Origin: Buttiauxella sp. B2
GTDB lineage: Bacteria; Pseudomonadota; Gammaproteobacteria; Enterobacterales; Enterobacteriaceae
Reading direction: 5' to 3'
Assembly: GCF_006376615.1 (NCBI RefSeq)
Contig: NZ_VEXQ01000001.1
Span: 434,001 to 498,000, forward strand
DNA length: 64,000 bases
Shown: piece by piece, positions 39,088-48,585 of the stretch
How the letters are laid out: each line of letters starts with the position of its first letter
How positions within the stretch are numbered: position 1 is the stretch's first letter
Made by a program: the position numbers and the translations under genes
The notes under the pieces: generated by a model
Database searches by the model: none
Seen by the model: only the letters and a program-made list of their open reading frames with translations
Told to the model about the DNA's origin: nothing

Positions 39088-39865
39088 AATCTTCTCCCCG
39101 TAAAATGTCAGACTTTTGTTGTTCTATGTGTTGCGTTAATTTGCCAAGCCAGTGATAAACCATGCGTACATTTGCCAACCGATAGTTAGCAATGGTGTCG
39201 CCGTTCCCGACTTTAATAGTCAGCCCGCCAAGGGCATTGACCTGCTTAAACCCTGCTTCATCAGTCAAATCGTCGCCGATAAATATCGGTGTGCGGCCTG
39301 CAAAAGGTGCCTCCTGCATAAACGTGCGGATAGCCGCGCCTTTATCGATTCCCAATGGTTTCAACTCCACGACACATTTCCCCGGCTGCAACGCCAGTTC
39401 TGGATAACGCAACGCCATTTGCTGGGCTATTTCCAGAATCGCCTGTGCCGCCTCTGGTGCCTGGCGGTAATGCAGTGCAAACGCCATTCCTTTGGCCTCA
39501 AGTTCCGTACCGGGAAATTGTGAGAGCGCTTCGGTTAAATGCTGATGCAATGCCACAACGACTGGCTCAGGGAGTGTCACAATATGGGTTTTATCATTGA
39601 TGTCGCGGCGTTCCGCCCCATGTACGCCCGCAAGCGGAAAGTGAAATGGGGTAGCAAGCTTATCGAGCTCAGCCATTGAACGCCCTGAAATCAATGCCAG
39701 TGCACCGTCGCTCATGACAGACATTTTCTGCAGTAACGTGCGCACTGCTGCCGGAATGTAGACTTGATCCGGGTGCGGTTTGATTTCTGCCAGTGTGCCA
39801 TCGAGGTCGAAGAAAAAGGCAAAGTTTCCTGAAAGTAGAGGCGGTACAGATGATGCTTCAGCCAC
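39062..39865 (-). CDS. otsB: Trehalose-6-phosphate phosphatase
   Basis: The product is 267 residues, a HAD-superfamily enzyme with DLDGT motif I (FFFDLDGTLAEIKPHPDQ), motif II SGRS, and motif IV FIGDDLTDEAGF. It dephosphorylates trehalose-6-phosphate. It is the first gene of otsBA, which is sigma-S and osmotically controlled in E. coli; the promoter lies in 39866-39970 but was not delimited. Confidence 0.98.
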   Translation of the reverse strand: MAEASSVPPLLSGNFAFFFDLDGTLAEIKPHPDQVYIPAAVRTLLQKMSVMSDGALALISGRSMAELDKLATPFHFPLAGVHGAERRDINDKTHIVTLPEPVVVALHQHLTEALSQFPGTELEAKGMAFALHYRQAPEAAQAILEIAQQMALRYPELALQPGKCVVELKPLGIDKGAAIRTFMQEAPFAGRTPIFIGDDLTDEAGFKQVNALGGLTIKVGNGDTIANYRLANVRMVYHWLGKLTQHIEQQKSDILRGEDYESLSGSL

Positions 39866-39973
39866 CAGTGGCTCCTCCTTACATGATGAGTTTCGCCACC
39901 GTGACGGTAACGAAAATTAATGATTAGCCATGTAAGTATAGACAGGGTGACGGGTGTCGCAATTTTCCAGGAT

Positions 39974-40001
39974 AAAACGCCAGGCCGCATATGGCCTGGC
40001 G
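39974..40001 (-). terminator. Rho-independent terminator of the HAAAP transporter gene
   Basis: On the minus strand, CGCCAGGCC/GGCCTGGCG with a six-base loop is followed by TTTT. It lies about 17 bases after the stop of the transporter gene. Confidence 0.85.
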
Positions 40002-40018
40002 CTTGGGTATTGCAGAGT

Positions 40019-41284
40019 TTAGAAGAAGCTTGCGATCAGACCTGAAATTGCCACAAGCCCCATAACCGTAACGAATATATTGCTCGCTTTTCCACGAAAT
40101 TTCGCCAGCGCAGGCATCTTATGGATGGCGTACATCGGCATGATGAACAGAATCATTGCAATGATTGGGCCGCCCAAGGATTCAATCATCCCAAGGATGC
40201 TTGGGTTCAGTGTTGCCACCAGCCACAAGCTCAACAGGAAGAACAGCGAAATGGCTTTATTGAGTTTGCGGTCGTCAAAACGTTTGCCGTTGTGACGGGC
40301 GATTTTTTTCACCAGACCATGCAAACCTTCACGCGCGCCGAGGTAGTGTCCAAAGAATGAGCTGGAAATTGCCAGAATCGCAACCAGTGGGCCAAAAATG
40401 GAGATCAGCGGGTTATCGAATTTATTGGCAAGGAAGCTCAGCATCGAAATGTTTTGCTGTTTTGCCGCCATCAGATCAGCCGGAGTGACGCTTAGCACAC
40501 AGCTAAAGACAAACAGCATCACAAATATCAGCAGAATGGTGGAGGTTTTGCGCAGTGTCTGGCTGGCTTTTTCATCTGCCAGATTGCCGTATTCACGACG
40601 TTGAGACAGGGCAAAAGAAGAGATCGCAGGAGAATGGTTAAAGGCAAACACCAGAACAGGAATTGTCAGCCACATCGTTGTAGTGAAATCCATCGCGGTC
40701 GGTACTTGCGAAATTGCTGCGGTATTCCAGTGCGGTATCAAATATAAAGAGAGGAACAGTAGAATACCGACTAACGGATAAACCATCCACTCGGTGATTT
40801 TCAGCATCACGCGTTCGCTGGTCAGCATAACTGCCATTAACGCGACAATGAGTACAACCGACAAAATAATTCGCGGTGGTGAAACCATGCCAAGTTGGTT
40901 AACCATAAGCGAATCAATGGTATTAGTGATACCCACACCGTAGATAAGCAGAATTGGATAGATGGCAAAGAAGTAGAGTAGCGTGATTAAGATACCGGCT
41001 TTAGCGCCGAAATGTTCTTCAACGACTTCAGTGATATCGCTGCCTGGATTACGTGATGACAACACAAAACGTGCCAATCCACGGTGAGCAAGCCAGGTCA
41101 TCGGTCCTACTATTACTGCCAGAGCCACTAACGGCCAGAAGCCCCCCATCCCGGCGTTAATCGGGAGAAATAACACCCCTGCCCCGACTGCCGTACCAAA
41201 AAGACTTAGAACCCAGGTGGTATCAAATTTCCGATTACCGGGAACACGCACTTTACTGCTGGTGTAGTTAACATCACTGCTCAT
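40019..41284 (-). CDS. HAAAP-family serine/threonine-type amino acid permease (SdaC-like)
   Basis: The product is 421 residues with about eleven membrane spans. Over much of its length it matches the SdaC/TdcC group: [21 protein letters not shown] near the N-terminus, [58 protein letters not shown], and [20 protein letters not shown]. These proteins are proton symporters for serine or threonine. SdaC itself is elsewhere in E. coli next to sdaB; no deaminase gene is present here, so this is probably a paralogue. It lies between otsB and araH, where E. coli has no such gene. Confidence 0.9.
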   Translation of the reverse strand: MSSDVNYTSSKVRVPGNRKFDTTWVLSLFGTAVGAGVLFLPINAGMGGFWPLVALAVIVGPMTWLAHRGLARFVLSSRNPGSDITEVVEEHFGAKAGILITLLYFFAIYPILLIYGVGITNTIDSLMVNQLGMVSPPRIILSVVLIVALMAVMLTSERVMLKITEWMVYPLVGILLFLSLYLIPHWNTAAISQVPTAMDFTTTMWLTIPVLVFAFNHSPAISSFALSQRREYGNLADEKASQTLRKTSTILLIFVMLFVFSCVLSVTPADLMAAKQQNISMLSFLANKFDNPLISIFGPLVAILAISSSFFGHYLGAREGLHGLVKKIARHNGKRFDDRKLNKAISLFFLLSLWLVATLNPSILGMIESLGGPIIAMILFIMPMYAIHKMPALAKFRGKASNIFVTVMGLVAISGLIASFF

Positions 41285-41447
41285 TAGCTCATCTCCTTGA
41301 GACCGAATTCAACGCGGCAGACTCTACTTTAGCCACGTGACTATTGCAGTGATTAACATCCTGGTTTGAATTAGTTCATGGAGGGAAATACTAATAATCT
41401 AAGCAATATCACAGTTAAACACTGGGCTACTGAATTAAGGAAATATT

Positions 41448-41478
41448 AAACGGGTGCATATGTTAATTGCACCCGTTT
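41448..41478 (-). terminator. Rho-independent terminator of araFGH
   Basis: On the minus strand AAACGGGTGCA/TGCACCCGTTT (11 base pairs) is followed by TAATATTT. It lies eight bases after the araH stop. Confidence 0.85.
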
Positions 41479-41485
41479 ACCTGGG

Positions 41486-42475
41486 TTAAACGCTACGTTT
41501 CGCTTTCTGTTTGTAGCGGTCGAAGATAACAGCTGCCAGCAGTATCAAACCGCGCACCACATATTGCGAGAAAGGAGAAATATTCAGCAAGTTCATGGCG
41601 TTTTCTACTGTGCCAAGGATCAAGATCCCGGCAATGACATAGGAAATTTTACCAATTCCGCCTTTGAGTGACACACCACCCAACACGCAGGCAGAAATCA
41701 CGATTAGCTCGTAACCGATAGATGTCATCGGCTGGCCGCTGGTCATACGCGAGGCAAGTATTATCCCCGCTGCCGCAGAGACTAAACCTGAAAGCATGAA
41801 GATAATGATTTTAGTACGCACCACCGGTACGCCCGCCAGACGCGCCGCTTCTTCATTACCGCCAATCGCCAACGTATTGCGTCCAAAGGTGGTTTTATTA
41901 AGTAGGAAACCAAAGATTATCAGGCAACCGACCGTCAACCAGATTGGCGCTGGCAACCCCAACCAGTTGGCGTAACCCAGCGTAAAGAAACGCTCATCTT
42001 CGATGCCAACCGCTTTACCATCAGAAATGATGTACGCCAAACCGCGCACAATTTGCATAGTAGCAAGCGTGGTAATCAACGCATTGATTTTCAGTCTTGC
42101 AATAACAAAACCGTTCACCAGACCACTTAACATGCCGAGCAGCAACCCTGCCGCCACGCCAATCCACAGGCTTTCAGTCATGTTAATAACGACGGCGGTG
42201 GTAACGCCTGCGCAAGCAATGACCGACGCTACGGATAAATCGAAATCACCGGACGCAAGACAAAACAGCATGCCGCACGCCACCATCCCTGACATCGAAA
42301 TAGCTAGCCCTAACCCCTTCATGTTCACAAAAGAAGAGAAGTTCGGCACAAAAATAGCGCAAGCGATAAACAGCACCGCGAACACGACCAACATGCCGTA
42401 GTTATCCCAGATACGCCCGAGACTCAAAGACGACTTTTTCTTACTGTCGCCCGATGATGTAGTTAATGCAGACAT
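41486..42475 (-). CDS. araH: L-arabinose ABC transporter permease AraH
   Basis: The product is 329 residues from ATG 42475, behind AAGGAG; a start at 42493 that overlaps araG lacks this site. It is a BPD_transp_2-type permease with the E. coli AraH pattern (FASGDFDLSVASVIACAGV-like segment, GGNEEAARLAGVPV, CVLGGVSLKGGIGKISY). It forms the membrane channel for high-affinity arabinose uptake and is the last gene of araFGH. Confidence 0.97.
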   Translation of the reverse strand: MSALTTSSGDSKKKSSLSLGRIWDNYGMLVVFAVLFIACAIFVPNFSSFVNMKGLGLAISMSGMVACGMLFCLASGDFDLSVASVIACAGVTTAVVINMTESLWIGVAAGLLLGMLSGLVNGFVIARLKINALITTLATMQIVRGLAYIISDGKAVGIEDERFFTLGYANWLGLPAPIWLTVGCLIIFGFLLNKTTFGRNTLAIGGNEEAARLAGVPVVRTKIIIFMLSGLVSAAAGIILASRMTSGQPMTSIGYELIVISACVLGGVSLKGGIGKISYVIAGILILGTVENAMNLLNISPFSQYVVRGLILLAAVIFDRYKQKAKRSV

Positions 42476-42489
42476 TTTTCTCTCCTTAC

Positions 42490-44004
42490 TCATGCGACAG
42501 CGGCGCTGGTTTTCGGCATCGCCAGACTTAATGCTTGTTGCTCACAGGCTTCGCCATGCAGCAATTCACCGGCTATTTCCCCTTCGCGCATGACGATAAT
42601 GCGGTCGGCAAGGCCCAGCACCTCAGGCAAATCGCTTGATGCAAACAGCACCGCCACGCCTTGTGCCGCAAGGGCATAAATCACGTTATAGATTTCGTGT
42701 TTTGCCCCAACATCGATGCCACGCGTCGGCTCATCGAGCAAAATCACTTTCATATCTTCTGACAGCCAGCGTCCCAAAATCGCTTTTTGCTGGTTGCCGC
42801 CGGAAAGATTCATAATTAACTGTTCGGCAGAAGGGGTTTTGATATTCAGAGAACGAATATGTGCAGCCGCGTTGTCGGTTTCCCAGCGGTTGTTAATCAG
42901 ACAACCTGCACTAATGTGCTTACGCCGCGCACTAATGTTGATGTTGTCGCGCACTGAATGCACAGGAATAATCCCGTCAGCTTTTCGGTCTTCCGGGCAC
43001 AGCATCATTCCAGCCCGAATCGCATCTGCGGGCTTATTGATGCTGATAACCTCACCATCAAGCGACACTTTTCCATCGGTAATGCGCGTGCCGCCAAACA
43101 TACCTTTCATCAGTTCGCTGCGACCGGCGCCCACCAGACCAAACAGCCCAACGATTTCGCCGCTGCGTACCGAAAGTGAAATTGGCGTGCGTACGCCTTG
43201 CGCTTTCACGCCATCGAGCCGCAAACGTTCTGGCCCGTGATCACGCGGCTTCCAACCGTAAATATCACCTAAGTCTCGTCCAACCATTGCCTGCACAAGC
43301 GAGTCATGATTGACCTGCTGCATGTCTTCAAAAGTACGCACATAGCGCCCATCTTTAAACACGGTAATAGCATCGCTGAGGGCGAAGATTTCTTCCATGC
43401 GGTGCGAAACATAGAGGATTACGCGGCCTTCGGCACGTAATTCGCGAATGACCCGAAACAGGTTGTCGATTTCGCGACGCGACAAAGAACTGGTTGGTTC
43501 ATCAAAAGCGATGACTTTTGCATTACGCGCCAGCGCCTTAGCAATTTCGACCATTTGCCATTGGCCGATGGATAAGTATTTGAGCGGCGTGCTTGGGTCG
43601 ATATCCAACCCCAGGTGTTCAAGCTGCAATTTCGCTTCGTAGTTCAATAAAGAACGGTTAACAAACCCCGCCTTATGAGGAAGTTGCCCGAGATAAATAT
43701 TCTCTGCCACCGACATTTCCGGCACCAGATGGAGTTCCTGATAAATAATCGCGACCCCAGCATTGAGTGCTGCGGGGGTGTTCGCAAAAGTGACTTCTTC
43801 GCCGCGAAGTATAATGCTGCCCTGGGTCGGGGCGTAATTGCCGCTCAGGATTTTCAGCAGCGTTGATTTCCCTGCGCCATTCTCCCCCATTAGTGCGTGA
43901 ACTTGCCCGGCATAACAGTCGAAACTGATGTCCTGTAAGGCTTTCACGCCGGGGAAAGTTTTGCCTATACCACGAAAAGAGAGATACGGTGTGTTCTGTT
44001 GCAT
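42490..44004 (-). CDS. araG: L-arabinose ABC transporter ATPase AraG
   Basis: The product is 504 residues with two fused ABC domains. The first has Walker [15 protein letters not shown], signature [16 protein letters not shown] and Walker [13 protein letters not shown]. The second has the degenerate Walker [11 protein letters not shown], signature [13 protein letters not shown] and [14 protein letters not shown]. This is the usual CUT2 arrangement, in which the second site is less active. It powers arabinose import. Confidence 0.98.
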   Translation of the reverse strand: MQQNTPYLSFRGIGKTFPGVKALQDISFDCYAGQVHALMGENGAGKSTLLKILSGNYAPTQGSIILRGEEVTFANTPAALNAGVAIIYQELHLVPEMSVAENIYLGQLPHKAGFVNRSLLNYEAKLQLEHLGLDIDPSTPLKYLSIGQWQMVEIAKALARNAKVIAFDEPTSSLSRREIDNLFRVIRELRAEGRVILYVSHRMEEIFALSDAITVFKDGRYVRTFEDMQQVNHDSLVQAMVGRDLGDIYGWKPRDHGPERLRLDGVKAQGVRTPISLSVRSGEIVGLFGLVGAGRSELMKGMFGGTRITDGKVSLDGEVISINKPADAIRAGMMLCPEDRKADGIIPVHSVRDNINISARRKHISAGCLINNRWETDNAAAHIRSLNIKTPSAEQLIMNLSGGNQQKAILGRWLSEDMKVILLDEPTRGIDVGAKHEIYNVIYALAAQGVAVLFASSDLPEVLGLADRIIVMREGEIAGELLHGEACEQQALSLAMPKTSAAVA

Positions 44005-44067
44005 GATTTACCCTTTGTTTTACACAGGGTTGAAACGCTGAAGCCGGGTGGCGAACATCAATTAAAG

Positions 44068-44142
44068 GTTGAATGTCGCTAACGCTAATCCAACCTACGA
44101 AATGCCGTTGTAGATTGGATTAACGCAAGCGGCATCCACCAC
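44068..44142. repeat. REP/BIME-like palindromic pair between araF and araG
   Basis: Two facing imperfect units (GAATGTCGCTAACGCTAATC and TGGATTAACGCAAGCGGCAT) form a long hairpin within the araF-araG gap. Such intergenic repeats in binding-protein operons often protect the upstream mRNA, which would favour AraF over AraG and AraH. Confidence 0.72.
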
Positions 44143-44156
44143 CAGGTTATCCAGGA

Positions 44157-45146
44157 TTACTTACCGCCGAGACCTTTTTTAGCCAACTCTTCTTTAAAGT
44201 TGTCACGAGTGATCAGAACCACGTCGGTAACTTCGGTGAATTTTGGTGGTTCAGCACCTTTGGCGACCCAGTTGTAGAGCATTTCGCTGCTCTTATAACC
44301 GTGTACGTCCGGGCTTGGCAGCAGAGAACCGTAGAAACCAGTGGCCTGCGCTTTCGACAATTCACTTATCGCATCCACGCCGTTGATACCCACACCAATT
44401 ACATCCGGCGCTTTGAAGCCCTGGCCTTCAGTTGCGCGAACGCCGCCCAGCACGGTGTTGTCATTCATACCGACAATCAGCCAGTGTTTGACTTCGGGAT
44501 GCTGAACCAACATAGAGTTAGCGGCATCGAATGCCCCTGGAATATCGTTAGATTTGGTTGGTACTTTATAAATTTGTTTTTCCGGGAAACCAGCAGCTTT
44601 TAGGGCGTCCATTGAGCCGGAAGTACGGCGGCGCGCGGTATCAAGTTCATCAGCAGTAATCGCCATCACAGCAGACTCTTTCACATCCCAGCCACGTTTT
44701 TGCATCTCTTTGTACAACTCTTGCCCCTGTCGCTCACCAATTTTGGTCGCAGCCATCATGACCAATGGAACAGTGTCCATCGGTTTACCTTTCGCGGTGA
44801 CAAACTGGTCATCGACGGCAATAACTTTCATATCGTAGCTTTTCGCTTTGGCGACAATTGCGGAGCCGAGTTTTGGATCTGGGGTGCAGATGACAAAGCC
44901 TTTCGCACCGCTAGCCGCCAGGCTGTCGATGGCATTAAGGGTTTTTTCGCCGTCTGGAACTGCAATTTTAATCACTTCAAAACCAAGATCCTTCCCGGCT
45001 TTATCGGCAAATTTCCATTCGGTCTGGAACCATGGTTCCTCTGGTTGCTTGACCAAAAAACCTAGCTTCATTGTTTCTGCAATAGCGGATTGTGACATAA
45101 CCGCGGCAATGCCAATGGCTGCCAGCGCTTTAGTAAATTTGTGCAT
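44157..45146 (-). CDS. araF: Periplasmic L-arabinose-binding protein AraF
   Basis: The product is 329 residues with a signal peptide (MHKFTKALAAIGIAAVMSQSAIA). The mature N-terminus KLGFLVKQPEEPWFQTEW and segments ICTPDPKLGSAIVAKA, ARRRTSGSMDAL and VGMNDNTVLGGVRA match E. coli AraF closely, including the Lys, Glu, Asp and Asn residues that bind the sugar. It delivers arabinose to AraGH. It is first in the operon. Confidence 0.98.
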   Translation of the reverse strand: MHKFTKALAAIGIAAVMSQSAIAETMKLGFLVKQPEEPWFQTEWKFADKAGKDLGFEVIKIAVPDGEKTLNAIDSLAASGAKGFVICTPDPKLGSAIVAKAKSYDMKVIAVDDQFVTAKGKPMDTVPLVMMAATKIGERQGQELYKEMQKRGWDVKESAVMAITADELDTARRRTSGSMDALKAAGFPEKQIYKVPTKSNDIPGAFDAANSMLVQHPEVKHWLIVGMNDNTVLGGVRATEGQGFKAPDVIGVGINGVDAISELSKAQATGFYGSLLPSPDVHGYKSSEMLYNWVAKGAEPPKFTEVTDVVLITRDNFKEELAKKGLGGK

Positions 45147-45394
45147 GGTTCACTCCAGCTCGATTTTATTATGTGTAGGGTAAGGTTTAGTTAAAACAAG
45201 CCATTAGTCGTATTGGCTTTTGCTTTCGGGGCTGGAGATAGTTGTAGCGGGAAATTAATAATCCATAGGAGAGCCGAATCACACGGCAGAAATACAGTAA
45301 AACCGTGCATGTATTCAGCAATTAAAGACATAAAAAGGGCGGCATATGTCGGACAAATGAAAAGAGAGTTAGCTTATTTGTCCATAAATTTAGC

Positions 45395-45404
45395 GGGGGG
45401 GGGA
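45395..45404. repeat. Ten-base poly(G) tract
   Basis: A homopolymer of ten G follows the AraC half-site by eight bases, outside any coding frame. Such tracts slip readily in replication and are also prone to sequencing error. Confidence 0.7.
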
Positions 45405-45439
45405 TAAATAAAAAGATTATGTAGGCGAAATTTCATGCA

Positions 45440-45466
45440 GGCGGGAAAGCATTACACTTCCCCGCC
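45440..45466. terminator. Hairpin after the GH88/PfpI operon
   Basis: GGCGGGAAAG / CTTCCCCGCC form a stem with one bulge 15 bases after the DJ-1/PfpI gene stop. No T-run follows directly on the minus strand, so termination is uncertain. Confidence 0.45.
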
Positions 45467-45481
45467 AGAAAATGGGGTCGG

Positions 45482-46039
45482 TCACCAGGGGTAATAAATA
45501 TGTTCCGCGTGGTCGCGCGCTGGCGCTTCATCACCATCCAGACGTGCCGCTACGGTAAGTGCAAAATCAAACACTTTTCCCAACCCTTTACCACTTATCA
45601 GGTTGCCGTCTTCTACCACGTCAGCATCCACATACACACCGTCCGTCACTTGCTGCCATAAATCACCGGAACAAACGTAACGGCGGCCTTTGAGCAAACC
45701 GTTGCCACCGAGCACGCGCGCGGCTGCTGAACAAATCGGGCAGATAAATTTGCCCAGTTCATCATGGCGGCGCACAAAAGCAATCACGTTGACGCTCTGG
45801 GCTAAAAAGAGGCTGCCTTCCGGGCCGCCGGGTAGTACAACGGCATCAAAGGTGTCATCAAAACATTCACTTAGTGTGGCATCAGCCACCATTGGAATAT
45901 CGTGATAACTCACCACCGCGCGCGTATCTACGCAAGACAGTGTACGGACATTAATTTTCAGGCGACGCAGAATATCAATGGTAACAATAGCTTCCCCTTC
46001 TTCAAAACCCGGGGCCAACAGGACTGCAACAGTTTTCAT
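45482..46039 (-). CDS. DJ-1/PfpI (YajL-like) family protein
   Basis: The product is 185 residues from ATG 46039, next to a GTG. It has the flavodoxin-like DJ-1 core: VAVLLAPGFEEGEAIVTIDIL with the conserved Glu near residues 13-16, VVLPGGPEG, and the nucleophile elbow CPICSAAARVL with Cys103. DJ-1/PfpI proteins are proposed chaperones, glyoxalases or deglycases; the activity here cannot be chosen. It is the last gene of the DUF2264-permease-GH88 operon, 42 bases after GH88, so it may protect against reactive keto-sugars made during unsaturated uronate breakdown (inference). Confidence 0.88.
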   Translation of the reverse strand: MKTVAVLLAPGFEEGEAIVTIDILRRLKINVRTLSCVDTRAVVSYHDIPMVADATLSECFDDTFDAVVLPGGPEGSLFLAQSVNVIAFVRRHDELGKFICPICSAAARVLGGNGLLKGRRYVCSGDLWQQVTDGVYVDADVVEDGNLISGKGLGKVFDFALTVAARLDGDEAPARDHAEHIYYPW

Positions 46040-46084
46040 CACGGCTCTCCATGTATCCCCCGTTGTTTAACGGGGGTAAAAAAC

Positions 46085-47290
46085 TTACCAGTAGAGACTC
46101 CACACCTGGCGCACACGCGCCAGTGCTTCAAGGTAGAAATAGTCTCCCCAACTACAGCATTCATCCACGCCTTTGCCGCTGGCCATGTGATACACCGAAT
46201 GTTTCAGCAAACCTTCACAGGGTTCATCGTCCCGCGCTAAATAGTTATCGGTTAGCGACTGGATAATACGCAGTGCCATCTCTTCATAATGGGCACGATG
46301 TTCATCCAGCGCAGGCAGCACTTTCACCAGTTCCAGCAAACCGCAGGCGGTAATCGCCGCCGCAGAGCTATCGCGCACCGCATCGGTGCCCAACAACGCC
46401 AGATCCCAGTGGCAAACGTCATCTTCTGGCAAACGGTTGATGAAGTAATGGGCGAGGCTGCGGGTCAGATCAACCATGCTTTTGTCACCGGTGTACAGGT
46501 ATGTGAGCAAGAAACCATAAATGCCCCATGCCTGTCCGCGCGACCAACATGAAGTGTCGCTGTAACCCTGATGCGTATTACCAAATCTCGGCTCACCGGT
46601 TATCACATCCATATAGTAAGTATGGAATGTGGAAGCATCTGGGCGAACGATGTATTTCGCTGCCTGCTGCGCGTGCGCTGTAGCCGCTTGCGCATAACGT
46701 GCATCACCGGTTTGCTGGCTTGCCCAGTAAAGCAGTGGAAGGTTCATATTACAGTCAATAATCATCCGTCCCTGTTGTTGCGGATCATTCAAATCCCCCC
46801 ATGCCTGAATGATGTTTGCCACAGGGTTGAAGCGTTCCATCAGGATATCTGCCGCCAGCAACGCTGTTTTTCGAGCTTCTTCATTACCTGTTAAACGCCA
46901 GGCATTGATGCAGGAAAGTGTATATAAAAAGCCCAGGTCATGAGTCGCCGTTTCGATGCGTTTATTTAAACGTTCAGCAAAAGATGGCAGATAACGCTCT
47001 GCTGCCTGGCGATATTTGTCATCACCCGTCATCTCCCACGCAAGCCACAGTTGGCCTGGCCAAAAACTCGTCGTCCACTCTACGTTGCCAGTAGGTTGCC
47101 ATTTTCCATTTTCACAGGCTTCATTTGGGAATTTATCGCCCACCGCGATAATGGTTTTATCCAGCTTTTTGGTCACGCTTTCTAAGGCATTATCTAGCTT
47201 ACGTTTCAGCGCCAGGCGGTCTACTTGATGTAATTCAATTGGGCGCAGTGGCTCGGTCACCACGTTTTCAGTGACTAAAGTACGGGTCAT
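46085..47290 (-). CDS. GH88 unsaturated glucuronyl hydrolase
   Basis: The product is 401 residues without signal peptide, behind AAAGGAAA. It is an (alpha/alpha)6 barrel of the GH88 family. The two aspartates required in Bacillus unsaturated glucuronyl hydrolase (Asp88 and Asp149) are represented by Asp118 (ATHDLGFLYTLS) and Asp179 (GRMIIDCNMNLPLLYWA), with the same spacing of 61 residues. Further family blocks are HQGYSDTSCWSRGQAWGIYG and SSAAAITACGLLEL. The enzyme hydrates the double bond of a terminal 4,5-unsaturated glucuronate and so releases it from the next sugar. The substrate must come from a polysaccharide lyase; several candidates lie nearby. Confidence 0.93.
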   Translation of the reverse strand: MTRTLVTENVVTEPLRPIELHQVDRLALKRKLDNALESVTKKLDKTIIAVGDKFPNEACENGKWQPTGNVEWTTSFWPGQLWLAWEMTGDDKYRQAAERYLPSFAERLNKRIETATHDLGFLYTLSCINAWRLTGNEEARKTALLAADILMERFNPVANIIQAWGDLNDPQQQGRMIIDCNMNLPLLYWASQQTGDARYAQAATAHAQQAAKYIVRPDASTFHTYYMDVITGEPRFGNTHQGYSDTSCWSRGQAWGIYGFLLTYLYTGDKSMVDLTRSLAHYFINRLPEDDVCHWDLALLGTDAVRDSSAAAITACGLLELVKVLPALDEHRAHYEEMALRIIQSLTDNYLARDDEPCEGLLKHSVYHMASGKGVDECCSWGDYFYLEALARVRQVWSLYW

Positions 47291-47304
47291 AACGTTTCCT
47301 TTAA

Positions 47305-48585
47305 TTAATGTTTAACCGGCTCGACCGGTGCGGTGTCTAAGGCGGGTGCAAAAATGCGAGATTCATCGCGATTTGACTGGCAGCGCGAAAGAGTGAACGC
47401 TGAAATCAAGGTGAACAGCAGCGCGCAGCATCCCATCATCAAATAGGTGTGCTCGAAGCCAATTTTGTCGTACAGGTAACCGGCTGGCGGTGCGACGACA
47501 ACCGAACCGACATAAATCATCGCCTGATAACCCAGTAAGTACATGGTAGCGTTTATTTTTTTGTGGAAATGCTCGGCAATATATTTGAAGACCGAGATCA
47601 GCAGCAGCGATATCTCAACGCCATAAAGCGGTTTGATTATTGAGATAATCATCGGATCGTTTGTCATGCCAGACGCAATCAGGCGCAAACCCACCACACA
47701 GCCACAAAGCAGCAATCCTTTTTTGGCACCGTAATGGTTTACCAGCACGGGGATGAACATCATCATCACGAATTCCATGCCGGACTGAACCGTGCTCAGA
47801 TATCCATACCAGGCATTGCCCTGCTCTTTGGTCTCGAAGAACGAAACGAAGTAGCGCGGGAATTGTTGCTCGGCAACAAACATCATCCAGGCCACGCCCG
47901 CTACATACAGGCTGAACATCCAGAATTTTTGGTTTTTCAACAGCATCACAACATCGGCAAAGACAATTTTGTTTGCTGAGATAACGTTGTTATTACGCAG
48001 TTGTTCGTCACCAATCTTGAGGCTAATTAGCACCAGTAGCATCAAAACAGACGTTGTACTGCTGACAATGAAATTCGCCAACGGCGTGTAGTTGAACAGC
48101 AAACCTGAAACGGATGCCGCCATCGCCCAGCCGAGTGAACCCCACATGCGGATACGACCGAATTCCAGACCATATAAGCGACTAAAACGGTCGGCATAAG
48201 ATTCGGAGGCCGCAACACCTGCGTACCAGCCGAGGCTCAGATAAAATGCGCCGATAATGATGCCTATCGTCGTGTGTGTTAGCAGCAGTGGTTGGTAAAC
48301 AATGACGAAGAACGGTGCCATTAATGCAGAGATTGCGCAGACAAAATAGAGCAACCATTTGCTCATCCCTATTTTGTCCATGATGTAGCCATAGACCGGC
48401 TTCATCACCACGGCAAAGACACCGTTGATGGCAAAAACGCTACCGATGGTGATGCTGTCTAACCCTACTTTTTGGCTTAACCAAAGGGCATACAGCCCAA
48501 AACTTGAAGACCAGGTAAAAAAGTAGAGAAAGATAAAGCTGCTCATTTTTATTTGTGCGGTACGTGTGGGTGTCGACATGCTCAT
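47305..48585 (-). CDS. LacY-type (oligosaccharide:H+ symporter) MFS permease
   Basis: The product is 426 residues with twelve membrane segments. The OHS family pattern of LacY, RafB and CscB is visible: FIFLYFFTWSSSFGLYALWL in helix 1, KVGLDSITIGSVFAINGVFA, YGLEFGRIRMWGSLGWAMA in helix 5, and GVEISLLLISVFKYIAEHF in helix 10 to 11. It overlaps the DUF2264 gene by four bases and precedes GH88 by 14, so it should bring in the disaccharide or small oligosaccharide that GH88 cleaves. Confidence 0.9.
   Translation of the reverse strand: MSMSTPTRTAQIKMSSFIFLYFFTWSSSFGLYALWLSQKVGLDSITIGSVFAINGVFAVVMKPVYGYIMDKIGMSKWLLYFVCAISALMAPFFVIVYQPLLLTHTTIGIIIGAFYLSLGWYAGVAASESYADRFSRLYGLEFGRIRMWGSLGWAMAASVSGLLFNYTPLANFIVSSTTSVLMLLVLISLKIGDEQLRNNNVISANKIVFADVVMLLKNQKFWMFSLYVAGVAWMMFVAEQQFPRYFVSFFETKEQGNAWYGYLSTVQSGMEFVMMMFIPVLVNHYGAKKGLLLCGCVVGLRLIASGMTNDPMIISIIKPLYGVEISLLLISVFKYIAEHFHKKINATMYLLGYQAMIYVGSVVVAPPAGYLYDKIGFEHTYLMMGCCALLFTLISAFTLSRCQSNRDESRIFAPALDTAPVEPVKH

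Larger units (their letters stand above)
45147..45481. promoter_or_regulatory. araFGH control region with an AraC half-site at 45370-45386
   Basis: This 335-base gap lies between the araF start and the DJ-1/PfpI gene stop (both minus strand). TAGC-TTATTTG-TCCATA at 45370-45386 fits the AraC half-site pattern TAGC-N7-TCCATA without mismatch. A second TCCATA at 45262-45267 lacks the TAGC half. The region also holds a run of ten G and a hairpin at 45440-45466. No CRP site was certain. Confidence 0.6.
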
